A stretch of DNA of 64,000 nt from positions 186,001 to 250,000 of the forward strand of contig NZ_PYWM01000003.1 of assembly GCF_003049665.1 (NCBI RefSeq). Reading direction: 5' to 3'. The notes under the pieces were generated by a model that was not told the DNA's origin, made no database searches, and saw only the letters and a program-made list of their open reading frames with translations. Shown piece by piece: positions 17,178-26,127 of the stretch (the stretch's first letter is position 1; each line of letters begins with the position of its first letter). The DNA is from Lysinibacillus mangiferihumi (GTDB lineage: Bacteria; Bacillota; Bacilli; Bacillales_A; Planococcaceae). A program made the translations under genes and the position numbers.

Positions 17178-18023
17178 ATGGTACGATATCTTTGTGAAAT
17201 GGCAAATGTTTCACGCTCAGGCTACTATCGCTATTTTAGAGAAGAAGCTGTCTTGACTCGTCAAAAACAGAATGAAGAAGATGAAGTGGTGAAAGAAGTC
17301 ATTTTAAAGGCCTTTCATTTCCGAGGACGAAAGAAAGGCGCACGTCAAATAAAAATGACACTAGAAAACCAATATGAAATTACATACAACCTTAAGCGTA
17401 TCCGTCGCATTATGAAGAAATTTAATATTATCTGCCCCATTCGAAAAGCGAATCCAGCACGTCGTATGGCAAAAGCAACGAAGGAACATCGCATATGCCC
17501 TAACAATTTACACCGCAACTTCAAGCAAGGTGTGGCAGGAAAAGTATTACTAACCGACATCACATATTTAACATATGGAGGCGGTAAACGTGCTTATTTA
17601 TCAACGATAAAAGACGCCGAAACAAATGAAATTTTAGCTTATGAAGTATCTTCTACATTGAGTATAGAAATTGCGCTCAATACGTTACATAAATTGAAAA
17701 AGCATCGCCATTTAAGGGAAGATGCCTTTATCCATTCAGATCAAGGTTTCCACTATACGAATCCAAAATTCCGAGCCTTAGTGAAGAAAATTGGCTTAGG
17801 ACAGTCCATGTCGCGTCGAGGAAACTGTTGGGATAATGCGCCACAAGAATCATTCTTTGGGCATTTTAAAGATGAAACAACTATTAGAGCATGTGAAACG
17901 TTAGAAGAAGTAAAAAAAGAAATTAAAAGTTATATGATTTACTACAATCATTATCGAGGACAATGGAATTTAAAAAAGCTGCCGCCTGCAAAATACAGAC
18001 AGCAGCTTCAAGAGGTTGCCTAA
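17178..18023 (+). CDS. IS3-family transposase OrfB (DDE integrase core)
   Basis: Catalytic part of the transposase, 281 residues from its first start codon, although in the fusion the frame begins at the slippery site near 17073. An HTH_21-type region (RGRKKGARQIKMTLE) precedes the rve core with the DDE residues in LTDITYLTYGG, FIHSDQGFHYTNP and APQESFFGHFKDE. Length and motifs are complete, so no sign of decay. Confidence 0.9.
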   Translation: MVRYLCEMANVSRSGYYRYFREEAVLTRQKQNEEDEVVKEVILKAFHFRGRKKGARQIKMTLENQYEITYNLKRIRRIMKKFNIICPIRKANPARRMAKATKEHRICPNNLHRNFKQGVAGKVLLTDITYLTYGGGKRAYLSTIKDAETNEILAYEVSSTLSIEIALNTLHKLKKHRHLREDAFIHSDQGFHYTNPKFRALVKKIGLGQSMSRRGNCWDNAPQESFFGHFKDETTIRACETLEEVKKEIKSYMIYYNHYRGQWNLKKLPPAKYRQQLQEVA

Positions 18024-18054
18024 CCTTTATTAAATGTCCTTTACAAAGGGTACA

Positions 18055-18369
18055 TTTTATTTCTCTGGCTGACCTTATAATACTAACGGGTGCTTAGTTA
18101 AATTTTGATTCATGTAATATCAAACCTAGTTGGACAAAAAAGGTACTGCGAATTGCAGTACCTTTTTTGTAAGCTAATTAATTGTCTTTTTAACCTGCGA
18201 TTTTGCTTTTTGTACTTCAAAACAGAACCCGCCAAAATACAGCTTTCGTTTTTTTGAAGGTGATATTTTGAAAAATGCTTACAAACCTTAATATGTCAAA
18301 CGCTTTCGGTTCTAACAGAAAGTGACTACATTCTGAAGAGCGTCAAACTACGATTACGACATGTTGATA
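18055..18369. other. Intergenic region right of the IS
   Basis: Contains a clear terminator (GGTACTGC/GCAGTACC, 18141-18163, with flanking A and T runs) but no gene. ACTAACGGGTGCTTAGT at 18083-18099 is a small hairpin and contains the 11-mer also found left of the IS. Confidence 0.5.
18137..18169. terminator. Bidirectional terminator right of the IS
   Basis: AAAAAGGTACTGC and GCAGTACCTTTTT form a perfect stem around GAATT, with A-run before and T-run after. It may terminate both IS transcription and the leftward topB transcript. Confidence 0.85.
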
Positions 18370-20562
18370 TTAGGGTTGTTGATTATGGAGAAATTTAAAA
18401 ATAATTTTATGTTCTTTTTCATCCCAGCAAAGGTGTGCATTAAAAGTCTTACCGCCTTTTTTAAATCCCTTAATTAATGCGGATTCACCAGAAGTTAATA
18501 GCTTTTTTATATTAACTTGCGTAATGGTTTTACTTAAAATTTTCTTTGAAACCGAGAATTTACAGTTAGCAGCTTTATAATTTGAGCAACCGTAAAAAGT
18601 GCCATGATCGATAATTAATCCATCGCAAAGTATGCATTTTCCAACAACAGTTTTTTCTTTTTTGTATTTTTTATTATAAGGATTATTTGCGGTAATTTTC
18701 TCAACTTGGCTTTGATTAAATGCCCATTCCTTTTCTCGTTCATAGGCATCTGATATCAATTTGTCAGCAAGTTTTTTTACTTGTTCCATAAATGCTTTAG
18801 GTGAAGCATTGCCTTCACCAATTTCAGATAGTCGTTGCTCCCATTTTGCTGTCATTGAAGGAGACGTCAAGATGCTTTCACCTAGTGCTTCAATCAATAG
18901 CATGCCTTTAGTCGTTGCAAAGACTTGATTTTTCTTAACTTCGATATAGTTACGATCTTTAAGTGTACCAATAATTCCAGCGCGAGTGGCTTCAGTACCT
19001 AAACCTTCAGTTTTAGATAAAACCTTTTCTAATTCAGCATCTTCTAAATACTTACCAGCTGTTTTCATCACTGTAATTAAATTACCTTCAGAATATCTAT
19101 TCGGTGGTTGTGTTTCACCTTTTTTTACTTTAGTTTTAGCCACTATACCAAGTTCATCTTCTGAAAGTAGGGGAAGCAATTCATCTTCGTCTGTAGGTGA
19201 GTTGTCTTTAGAATGATAAATTACTTTACGCCAACCTTCTTCAATTTGCACTTTGCCCTTAGAAATGAACTCCGCTCGTTTTTCTACAAGTGAATGGATC
19301 GTTGTGTAAGAAAAAATTGCATTGTTATAATGAGCTGCAATGATTTGTCTAACGACTAAATCATAAATTTTTTCTTCTTCCGAATTAAGCTTAGAAAAAT
19401 TAGGTAACTGCTCTGTAATAATAATCGCATGGTGATCGGTAACTTTTTTTTCATTGACGAATCTTTTATTATTTATAATTGAATTTGTGGGTGATGGAAG
19501 AAGTTTTTTATACTTATCAATTTTACTTAAATTTTCTAATATATTTGGAAGTGTTTTTGCTTCTTCGTTCGTCAAAAATTGTGAATCAGATCTCGGGTAT
19601 GAAACTAAGCCCTTCAAATAAAGCCTTTGCAAAATATCGAGTGTATTTTGTGGTGAGAATTTATATGCCTTATTCGCTGTTGCTTGTAATGCAGATAGAT
19701 TGAACAACAAAGGAGGAGCGTATTCCTTTGTTTCTTTTTTTATACTAGTAATTTCTACATTTTTATTAATACAGAAATTAGCAATAGCAATAGCTTGTCT
19801 TTCCTCTTGAACTCTTGAAATATTATTTTTATGCCATTTTGCTTTTAACATTTTTCCTTCAAAATTAAATTCTGCTTCAACTTCCCAAAAAGGTTCAGGC
19901 TTAAAATTCACTATTTCGTGTTCTCTTTTAACGATTAGTGCTAGTGTAGGTGTTTGTACTCTTCCTATTGAAAAAACATCTTTTACGCCATTCTGTTTGA
20001 GTAAAACGGTATACAACCTGGATGTATTGATTCCTATTAACCAATCGGCGCATGAACGGCTTAATGCTTCGAAATAAATATCTCTTGTTTTCTCTTCTGG
20101 TAGTAAATTTGAAAACCCGTTTTTTACAGCGTTTTCAGTTAAAGATGATATCCATAAGCGTTTCATCGGTTTATTAACTTGACATACCTTTAAAATGGTA
20201 CGAATGATTAGTTCACCTTCACGCCCCGCATCCCCACCAATTATGATTTCTCGAATATCAGGTCTTTTTACTAAACCTTTGATTACATTAAATTGTTTAT
20301 ATTTTGATTTCGTAACTTTATATTCGAATCGATCTGGAATAATCGGTAATGTTTCTAATGTCCATTTTTTCCATGTCGAGTTATATTCTTCGGGGGCTTT
20401 CAATTCACAAAGATGTCCAATCGCCCAGGTGATAAGTGCCCCATTTGGAAAATACGTGTTTGGCTTTACTTCAAAATAACCAGCTTTTTTAGTAAAAGAA
20501 AAGGGGGCAGCTAATTTTGCTGCTTGATCTGGTTTTTCTGCAATAACTAAAAATTGTCCCAT
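18370..20562 (-). CDS. topB: DNA topoisomerase III
   Basis: Type IA topoisomerase of 730 residues that cuts and passes single DNA strands and resolves recombination intermediates. The TOPRIM domain (MGQFLVIAEKPDQAA and GGDAGREGELIIR) is at the N-terminus; the active-site tyrosine is in GLVSYPRSDSQFL near residue 320; further conserved segments are TEGLGTEATRAGIIGTL and RYSEGNLITVM. A single C-terminal zinc-ribbon-like segment has CILCDG and a later C-C pair (GCSNYKAANC). GAGGAGG precedes the ATG. Extra copies of TopB are common in integrated or conjugative elements, which fits this accessory stretch (inference). Confidence 0.93.
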   Translation of the reverse strand: MGQFLVIAEKPDQAAKLAAPFSFTKKAGYFEVKPNTYFPNGALITWAIGHLCELKAPEEYNSTWKKWTLETLPIIPDRFEYKVTKSKYKQFNVIKGLVKRPDIREIIIGGDAGREGELIIRTILKVCQVNKPMKRLWISSLTENAVKNGFSNLLPEEKTRDIYFEALSRSCADWLIGINTSRLYTVLLKQNGVKDVFSIGRVQTPTLALIVKREHEIVNFKPEPFWEVEAEFNFEGKMLKAKWHKNNISRVQEERQAIAIANFCINKNVEITSIKKETKEYAPPLLFNLSALQATANKAYKFSPQNTLDILQRLYLKGLVSYPRSDSQFLTNEEAKTLPNILENLSKIDKYKKLLPSPTNSIINNKRFVNEKKVTDHHAIIITEQLPNFSKLNSEEEKIYDLVVRQIIAAHYNNAIFSYTTIHSLVEKRAEFISKGKVQIEEGWRKVIYHSKDNSPTDEDELLPLLSEDELGIVAKTKVKKGETQPPNRYSEGNLITVMKTAGKYLEDAELEKVLSKTEGLGTEATRAGIIGTLKDRNYIEVKKNQVFATTKGMLLIEALGESILTSPSMTAKWEQRLSEIGEGNASPKAFMEQVKKLADKLISDAYEREKEWAFNQSQVEKITANNPYNKKYKKEKTVVGKCILCDGLIIDHGTFYGCSNYKAANCKFSVSKKILSKTITQVNIKKLLTSGESALIKGFKKGGKTFNAHLCWDEKEHKIIFKFLHNQQP

Positions 20563-20620
20563 CTTAATACCTCCTCATCGGTTTTAATAATTTGGCATTG
20601 GTGAGTTTGTAAATTTTTTA

Positions 20621-20936
20621 TTAAGAAGACAGGCTAATTTCTAGATTCAAAATTAATTCATTTGTGCTAATTAGAGTATCACTAAAAACTAGATGATGTT
20701 GTTGACTAATATTTGTACCATGGCCAGAAAAATAAAATATTAGAGTATCTTCAGGATTTGTAATGGTTGCATTTCTTGATAATGATTCAACAAAATCATG
20801 CTTTGTTACAGTTCCATTACCACATGTAGTTATGTCATGATTTTCAATGTTTAAACCATTTTGCAATGATCGTTCCATTAAATAAACATCATTTTTACAA
20901 AAAGGTAAATCATTTGTCCTCTCGATAAAATAATAC
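20621..20936 (-). pseudogene. Truncated caspase-like (peptidase C14) gene remnant
   Basis: The leftward frame open from 20936 encodes ERTNDLPFCKNDVYLMERSL, then GNGTVTKHDF and DTLIFYFSGHGTN with HHLVFSD. This is the first half of a bacterial caspase-like p20 domain, including the catalytic histidine in SGHG. The usual N-terminal strand (ALLIGVxxY) is cut by a stop at 20937-20939 and no ATG with ribosome binding site is present except an internal ATG at 20878. The C-terminus ends right after STNELILNLEI, before the expected D-x-C-x-S-G cysteine motif. It is therefore almost certainly non-functional. Confidence 0.75.
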
Positions 20937-21125
20937 TAACTACAATTACTAATGCTCGTACAGTCATTATTATTTCATCACAATCTATGAAAATTTAGTA
21001 GCCTAGAAGTATTAATAATCACATTGAAATAACTCTCTATAATTAGTTGAAACGTATTTTCTTATTATAATGTTGTGTGACTCTAATCGTAAGGGTACTA
21101 TAAAAAATGGCCATAACCGATTCTA

Positions 21126-21794
21126 TTATCGACTGATCTCTGGGTACTCACATTTCGTTTCATTTTTATTGTAAGGCTTAAATCTTCTTTCAAACTCCAT
21201 TTCCATTATCTCCGAATGACGAATGGTAGATATTTTAATCAATACATATTCTTCTTCGAAAGCATACAAATATAACCCTTCCGGCCGTAATACATAACTA
21301 ATTGGTGCCACAACCATCCTCTTTTCACCAACTAATAGGCTGAGGTATTGTTCTTCATCAAGACAATAATTAATTTCCTTATATACATCACCTGTCATAT
21401 CAATTTTTTTATCGACAAGATCCACAACAAAATATTCGTTGGCATCATTGTCAAATAAATGAATCAATTCTGGAGAAATAAGCGCCAACTTTTTCATCAC
21501 GCTGTCTTTATGTTTTTTCGTTGAAATACTATCATAAATAGATAAGGCTAATGTAATACTTTGAAGATCTTCATTATTGAAAAAACTGCTGGATAGCTTG
21601 TAACTTTCTTCTATATAGATACCACCTTGATTGCCCTGTTTGCAAGTAACAGGAATGCCCATCACAGATAATTTGTCAATATCTCTCTGAATCGTTTTAA
21701 CGCTCACTTCAAATGTCTGTGCTAACTCCCTATGCGTTGTTTTTTTCACTTTAAGTAGATATAGTAATATTTCAACTTGACGATTTCGAATCAT
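21126..21794 (-). CDS. HTH-type regulator with WYL-like sensor (YafY/DeoR-type)
   Basis: A 222-residue leftward gene. An HTH_11 winged helix (RQVEILLYLLKVKKTTHRELAQTFEVSVKTIQRDIDKL) is followed by a sensor region that is shorter than the usual 300-residue YafY-type proteins but keeps the WYL-like core (VVAPISYVLRPEGLYLYAFEEEYVLIKISTIRH). The start at 21794 has AAAGGGGGAG upstream. It is transcribed away from the acyltransferase gene at 22195. No target known. Confidence 0.8.
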   Translation of the reverse strand: MIRNRQVEILLYLLKVKKTTHRELAQTFEVSVKTIQRDIDKLSVMGIPVTCKQGNQGGIYIEESYKLSSSFFNNEDLQSITLALSIYDSISTKKHKDSVMKKLALISPELIHLFDNDANEYFVVDLVDKKIDMTGDVYKEINYCLDEEQYLSLLVGEKRMVVAPISYVLRPEGLYLYAFEEEYVLIKISTIRHSEIMEMEFERRFKPYNKNETKCEYPEISR

Positions 21795-21975
21795 TCTGTA
21801 AACTCCCCCTTTCAATTTGCACAAAATAATACGTAGCCATACCGTTTAAGGTCATAAATATGGGCACGTAAAAATAATCTACAGTCCGTAACAATAACTT
21901 AAAAATCCATCCAAGTAAATAAGGATTGTTGCATTGTGCATAAGAATATCCAGTTTGTTTTAAGACCATACCCAC
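21772..21975 (-). CDS. Possible membrane protein fragment
   Basis: A 67-codon leftward frame from GTG at 21975, overlapping the regulator start by 23 bases. Two hydrophobic stretches (YLLGWIFKLLL and YFYVPIFMTLNGMATYYFV) look like real membrane segments rather than a chance frame, but no ribosome binding site is seen and the protein is not recognised. It could be the 3' remnant of a larger gene truncated in this accessory region. Confidence 0.25.
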   Translation of the reverse strand: MGMVLKQTGYSYAQCNNPYLLGWIFKLLLRTVDYFYVPIFMTLNGMATYYFVQIERGSLQNDSKSSS

Positions 21976-22194
21976 GATCTATAACATCTAGAACACCCAA
22001 AATCAATCAAACTCTTGTTGTGGTGAAGGAAAAAACTATCCTCTCAAATAAGACGTTAGGTGACCAGTTTGAGTGATATAGTTACCTTTGGGTGGAAACA
22101 ATAAGAATAAAAATAGATCATGATAGCTATTCGGGTTCGGTAAATAATGGATAAAAAAACTATTTTCAGTTTCTTTTAAAACAGGAGGTTAAGT

Positions 22195-23280
22195 ATGAGT
22201 AACGAGACAATAAGTGGTGGAAAGAAATTATTATACTCACCAAAACGTCAATTAGAGTTAGATATCGCAAAAGGTTTAGCAGTGTTATGCATGATAGCCG
22301 TTCATGTTCAAAGTAATTTATCGAAAACAGAAATTATATATTCTGGTTTTGGGGGAATTATTGAATTTTTAGGCACATTACCTGCTGCACCAGTCTTTAT
22401 GTTTTTATTGGGCACAGGCGCAGTATATTCTAGAAATAATAATTTAACAAAAAATATAGAGAGAGGAGTGAAAATACTCATCTTAGGATATATTTTAAAT
22501 ATCCTTAGAACTATAATCATTTTTCTACCGTTAATTGTATCAGGCGAATGGAAAAATCAAATTGATAATATAATCCCAAGCCTTATTACTGTTGACATAT
22601 TACAATTCGCAGGATTGGCAATAATATTTATTGGATTCATTAAAAAGTTAGAACTAAGTATTCCCAAGATTATCGCTTTAGCAGTTGCAATTAGTAGTAT
22701 AAATTACATTATGATTTCATTTCAAACCAAAAGTTATTTTTTAGGAGCAATAACTGGAGTTTTATGGGGATCATCTGAATGGTCTTCATTCCCATTTATA
22801 ACATGGATTTTTTACCCATTAATCGGGTACTGCTTTGGGATTGTATTGAAAAACGCAATTTCTAAAGAAGACTTTTATAAGAAGAGTCTGCTTTATTCTG
22901 TAATAATTTTAGTGTCGTTGATTGTAGTTTCAATTTATTTCAAAATAGATTCTGGGCTTTTGACAGAGACATCCTACGCCCATCATACTTTGTTTAATAA
23001 TTTTTTATATACCTCGTTTGTAGTAGCTTGGATTTCATGCTTGTACTATATCTCAAAAATTTCACCCTTATATTTAAATAATATGTTGGCGAGGTGGAGC
23101 AAAAATGTTAATTCTATATACATCATACACTGGATATTAATATCAATATTAATTGCAGTGGTGGGTTTAAATAAATTAGGATTCTTTGTAGCTATGATGG
23201 CTGTTACAATTATTTGTATTGCAAGCGATATGATTGCTCAAAATTATAAAAAAATGAATTTAGCAATAAGAAAACAATGA
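22195..23280 (+). CDS. Membrane acyltransferase (HGSNAT/DUF1624-like)
   Basis: A 361-residue integral membrane protein with about ten hydrophobic helices. The N-terminal segment QLELDIAKGLAVLCMIAVHVQSN carries the D-x-x-K/R-G and helix-embedded histidine typical of heparan-alpha-glucosaminide N-acetyltransferase-like and related acyltransferase_3 proteins; APVFMFLLGTG follows. These proteins move acetyl groups from cytoplasmic acetyl-CoA to extracellular sugars. GGAGG lies before the ATG. AT-rich codon use matches an accessory gene. Substrate unknown. Confidence 0.72.
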   Translation: MSNETISGGKKLLYSPKRQLELDIAKGLAVLCMIAVHVQSNLSKTEIIYSGFGGIIEFLGTLPAAPVFMFLLGTGAVYSRNNNLTKNIERGVKILILGYILNILRTIIIFLPLIVSGEWKNQIDNIIPSLITVDILQFAGLAIIFIGFIKKLELSIPKIIALAVAISSINYIMISFQTKSYFLGAITGVLWGSSEWSSFPFITWIFYPLIGYCFGIVLKNAISKEDFYKKSLLYSVIILVSLIVVSIYFKIDSGLLTETSYAHHTLFNNFLYTSFVVAWISCLYYISKISPLYLNNMLARWSKNVNSIYIIHWILISILIAVVGLNKLGFFVAMMAVTIICIASDMIAQNYKKMNLAIRKQ

Positions 23281-23523
23281 ATTGTCAGGGTTACTGTTGT
23301 TCTCTTAATGAACAGTAAGGGATAAGCCCAATCACTATATCCTAGATTTCGGCGAAACAGACTAATTGCCAGACAAGACAATACTCAAAGCGAAAATATA
23401 ATTGCGCCTATTACTGGCATCTTAGACTCTGAAATAATTATAGTATTAAACAAATCAACTAATATTCCAATATAATTAGTAAAGATTTATATTTGAAATT
23501 TTTATGATATAGGAGAGATAAAA

Positions 23524-24099
23524 ATGAAAATATACGCTGATAAGACTATCATAAACTATGATGGATTAACTGCTGCAACTAAAACGGCTTCTAAATCCAC
23601 AAATCCCATCCAAAACAAAAATCGCCAAAAGGATACAATTGAACTATCCAACACAAGCAGAACCATGGGAAACATGCTAAGTATGGATAAAGGAACCGCA
23701 TCCCACACCACACTATACGTGGATAATTCTACTTTTCAAAAAATCGCAACATACACTACAAATCATCCCGAAACCAGATGGACTGAACTCGGAAAAGATT
23801 GTGACAAACGTTGGATTGTTGTCAATGGGCAACGCTTTGAATCTCCATTGAGCGAGGAAGAAAAGGCCTTGATGAAAAGGGGAGAGATGACACTCTTAGA
23901 CTATCTGCGAGAGATTGAAGAACATAAAGAAAAAACGGAAACAAAAGAAAAAGTGACACTTGATTTTGCTGCTAAAAACGGTATTACTGATTCTAGTAAC
24001 GATCCTAAAATAAACGGTTTACTAAAAAATAAAGAGGTAATGGAAATGCTTAAAAATATTTCCAAGGCGACAAAAGGAAAAATATCCATATTTAAATAA
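23524..24099 (+). CDS. Unrecognised polar protein
   Basis: A 191-residue hydrophilic protein without signal peptide or membrane segment. The N-terminal 65 residues are rich in threonine, serine and asparagine and look disordered; a compact tryptophan-containing region (RWTELGKDCDKRWIVVNGQRFESPLSEEEKALMKRG) follows, then a lysine/glutamate-rich coil. GGAGAG lies before the ATG. The layout (disordered head, small domain) is similar to Bacillus proteins of unknown function that end with DUF-type tails, but no family is claimed. Confidence 0.65.
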   Translation: MKIYADKTIINYDGLTAATKTASKSTNPIQNKNRQKDTIELSNTSRTMGNMLSMDKGTASHTTLYVDNSTFQKIATYTTNHPETRWTELGKDCDKRWIVVNGQRFESPLSEEEKALMKRGEMTLLDYLREIEEHKEKTETKEKVTLDFAAKNGITDSSNDPKINGLLKNKEVMEMLKNISKATKGKISIFK

Positions 24100-24256
24100 T
24101 ATCACTAAAGGTACTTTTGCAATATCTACAGTTATTGTGAATTCGCTTATCTTATTATTTAGGAACCCAGTACCTTTTTTAATATCAATCATTTTTTAAA
24201 AAATTCTTTGCGACTTCCCCCAATGGTTGAATCATTGAATATGCTGGATTCAATGG

Positions 24257-24294
24257 TAAAACGAGCTCAGAATCTTTATTGAGCTTGTTTTTTA
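24257..24294 (+). terminator. Rho-independent terminator
   Basis: AAACGAGCTCA and TGAGCTTGTTTT form the stem, followed by T residues. Confidence 0.7.
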
Positions 24295-24627
24295 AAGAAA
24301 TAATGATTTTTATTCAGTCATCAGCAAAAGCCACTTCCACGGGCAGCCAATTGGAGAACGAAGGGTCCATTTGTATAGTATCTGCGCCCTTTGAAATTGT
24401 TCGGACCTTTAGCGATGTGCTCTGTTCTTCTTCAATTTCTTCCTGTTACATGGTGCCAATTTGCTTCCGTGTGCTTCCCACTCACGTAAAACTCTCACTG
24501 CCTACGAAAACTTGTCTCCTCAAGATATTCAACATCAGTATTTTTCTAATGTGATGATTACATACAAGCGTTTGAAACCATTCACTATGTACATGCAGTA
24601 AAGAACTAATTCTTTTCATTAACGTCA

Positions 24628-24663
24628 AATCCTTACCCGAAAAAAGCGGGTAAGGATTTTTTA
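24628..24663 (+). terminator. Rho-independent terminator
   Basis: AAATCCTTACCCG pairs perfectly with CGGGTAAGGATTT, then a T-run. Confidence 0.85.
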
Positions 24664-24789
24664 ACCTTCATTCTTATTGCTATTTGAAGAATTAAAATAG
24701 ACTATATATAATATGCGATAAAAAATACTATTTCTACTTAAGGTACAAATGGATTGAAATTGTGCCTTTTTATAAAAGGAGTGAAGCGT

Positions 24790-25491
24790 GTGGATGAGCA
24801 GGAGCTAGTAGTGAAGGATTACTTGTTACAGGGAATCGAGGCAGGGAATTATTCGCAAGATGGGAAAATGCCAAGTGAACATGCTCTCATGGAAATGTTT
24901 GGTGTGCCACGTATAAAAGTACGAAATGCCTATGATTTACTAGAGAAAATGGGTTTAATTTATTCGCAGAAGGGGATTGGGCGCTTTTTGCGGGAAAAAC
25001 AAAAACCACTTGAGGTTGTAATGTCTGGCGATATTAGCTTTAGTGAAAAAATGCTCAAATTTACATCAAACTATCAATCAGTTGTGACGAAAATTGAACA
25101 GGTACCTAAAGAACATATTATTTTTAGCAAGCCGTATGTCAATCATAGCGATCTTTACCTAATCGAAAGGTTGCGTTTTATTGATGATGAACCAGCCGCA
25201 ATCCATCGCTCGTATGTTGTTGTTGAAAATATGCCTGCCATTAAGCAGGTGAATGATGATTTAACCTCTATCTATACATTTTATCAACAGCATGGTGTGA
25301 AACAATTTCGGAGTTCCTTCTCACATTTAGCTGTCAAATTTCCAAATGAACTGGATCGGACATTGCTTGCATGTGAAATATTGGTGCCTCTCGTCAAGGT
25401 AGAATCGGATAGTTGGGATGACGAGCATAATATTTTACTAGAGTACACAGAAATTTTATATCGAACAGACCGCTTCTTTTTTCAAATATAG
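24790..25491 (+). CDS. phnF: GntR-family regulator of phosphonate genes (PhnF-like)
   Basis: A 233-residue regulator with an N-terminal GntR winged helix (GKMPSEHALMEMFGVPRIKVRNAYDLLEKMGLI) and a C-terminal UTRA ligand domain (LIERLRFIDDEPAAIHRSYVVVENMP). GTG at 24790 is the start, with AAAGGAG eight bases before; an in-frame ATG at 24754 lacks a site. It sits directly upstream of phnG but is separated by a terminator and its own promoter region, so it is likely a regulator rather than an operon member. The PhnF name rests on context and domain layout. Confidence 0.8.
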   Translation: MDEQELVVKDYLLQGIEAGNYSQDGKMPSEHALMEMFGVPRIKVRNAYDLLEKMGLIYSQKGIGRFLREKQKPLEVVMSGDISFSEKMLKFTSNYQSVVTKIEQVPKEHIIFSKPYVNHSDLYLIERLRFIDDEPAAIHRSYVVVENMPAIKQVNDDLTSIYTFYQQHGVKQFRSSFSHLAVKFPNELDRTLLACEILVPLVKVESDSWDDEHNILLEYTEILYRTDRFFFQI

Positions 25492-25498
25492 ATTAGAT

Positions 25499-25535
25499 TG
25501 ACTTCAAACCATTCGTGTTTGAAGTCTTTTTTTAT
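25499..25535 (+). terminator. Terminator between phnF and phnG
   Basis: GACTTCAAAC and GTTTGAAGTC stem with a run of seven T residues. Confidence 0.85.
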
Positions 25536-25614
25536 GCTGTAAGGCAACCGGAAGATAAATTGCTACGTGACCCCGCCATTTTAATCAAAGGGCGTTAATT
25601 TTTGTAAAACTTAA

Positions 25615-25643
25615 TTTACATGAACTTCACGAAACCTTTTCAC
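25615..25643 (+). promoter_or_regulatory. Candidate PhoP box upstream of phnG
   Basis: Three hexamers resembling the PhoP consensus TT(A/T/C)ACA occur with exact 11-base periodicity: TTTACA (25615), TTCACG (25626) and TTTTCA (25637). They precede the phnG start by about 50-75 bases. The 11-bp phasing and location before a phosphate-acquisition operon support control by phosphate starvation; a match to hexamers alone is weak evidence. Confidence 0.5.
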
Positions 25644-25691
25644 TACTGAACATGGCGCCAAGTTAAGGTATTGATGAAGGGAGTTGGTCAA

Positions 25692-26114
25692 GTGAAACGA
25701 GCTGAACGGACTAAATTATTAATTGAGGTTGGACGTGAAGAAGCATTACAGATGGCAAATGAAGTTTGTAGCCACTATGAGGTAATTGAAATCCAAGCAC
25801 CGAGAGAGGGGCTTGTCATGATTAAAATGCGAGAATCTGCACAGCAATCACTTTTTTATATAGGCGAGACGTTAGTAACAGAAACGAAGGTCAAAGTTGG
25901 AGAAGCATTTGGTCTTGGCTTAGTTCGCGAATATGAGCCAGAGCTTTCCAAGGCACTGGCCATTATAGATGCTGCTTATAATGGGCAACTACCTATAGTG
26001 GCAAAGTGGGAAAGCCTGTTAACTAAACTGTCACAACGTCTTGATTTGAAACAACAAGAAATAAAATGTTCAATTGAACGGACAAAAGTTCAGTTCGACA
26101 CGATGTCGATTTAA
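25692..26114 (+). CDS. phnG: Carbon-phosphorus lyase subunit PhnG
   Basis: Subunit of the C-P lyase core complex (PhnGHIJ) that, with PhnI, transfers methylphosphonate to the ribose of ATP. The 140-residue sequence shows the family start RAERTKLLIEVG and the conserved core PREGLVMIKMRESAQQSLFYIGETLVTETKV. GTG at 25692 has AAGGGAG eight bases upstream; an in-frame TTG/ATG pair lies upstream but overlaps the site. phnH starts 13 bp after its stop. Confidence 0.92.
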   Translation: MKRAERTKLLIEVGREEALQMANEVCSHYEVIEIQAPREGLVMIKMRESAQQSLFYIGETLVTETKVKVGEAFGLGLVREYEPELSKALAIIDAAYNGQLPIVAKWESLLTKLSQRLDLKQQEIKCSIERTKVQFDTMSI

Positions 26115-26127
26115 GGAGGTAGGGAAA

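Larger units (their letters stand above)
16603..18054 (+). mobile_element. IS3-family insertion sequence (IS150-like)
   Basis: The element carries orfA and orfB in -1 phase with a programmed frameshift site and is bounded by inverted TGTACCC/GGGTACA, extended to TAAAATGTACCC (16598-16609) and its complement (18048-18059). Still further out GTCAACCAGA (left) and TCTGGCTGAC (right) are also inverted, so the true ends may lie near 16585 and 18072. No convincing target duplication was found. Both reading frames and the catalytic residues appear intact, so it may be active. Confidence 0.85.
24100..24753. other. Gene-free stretch before the phn locus
   Basis: Contains two hairpin terminators. Between them (24300-24600) the base composition is less AT-rich and frames run into one another, with a C-terminal-looking peptide (SPQDIQHQYFSNVMITYKRL in one frame), suggesting a degraded gene, but no family could be named and no start has a ribosome binding site. 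Confidence 0.35.

Noticed and set aside
24279..24554. 91-codon frame upstream of phnF
   Set aside because: Starts in a terminator, no ribosome binding site, no recognisable protein; probably decayed or non-coding DNA.
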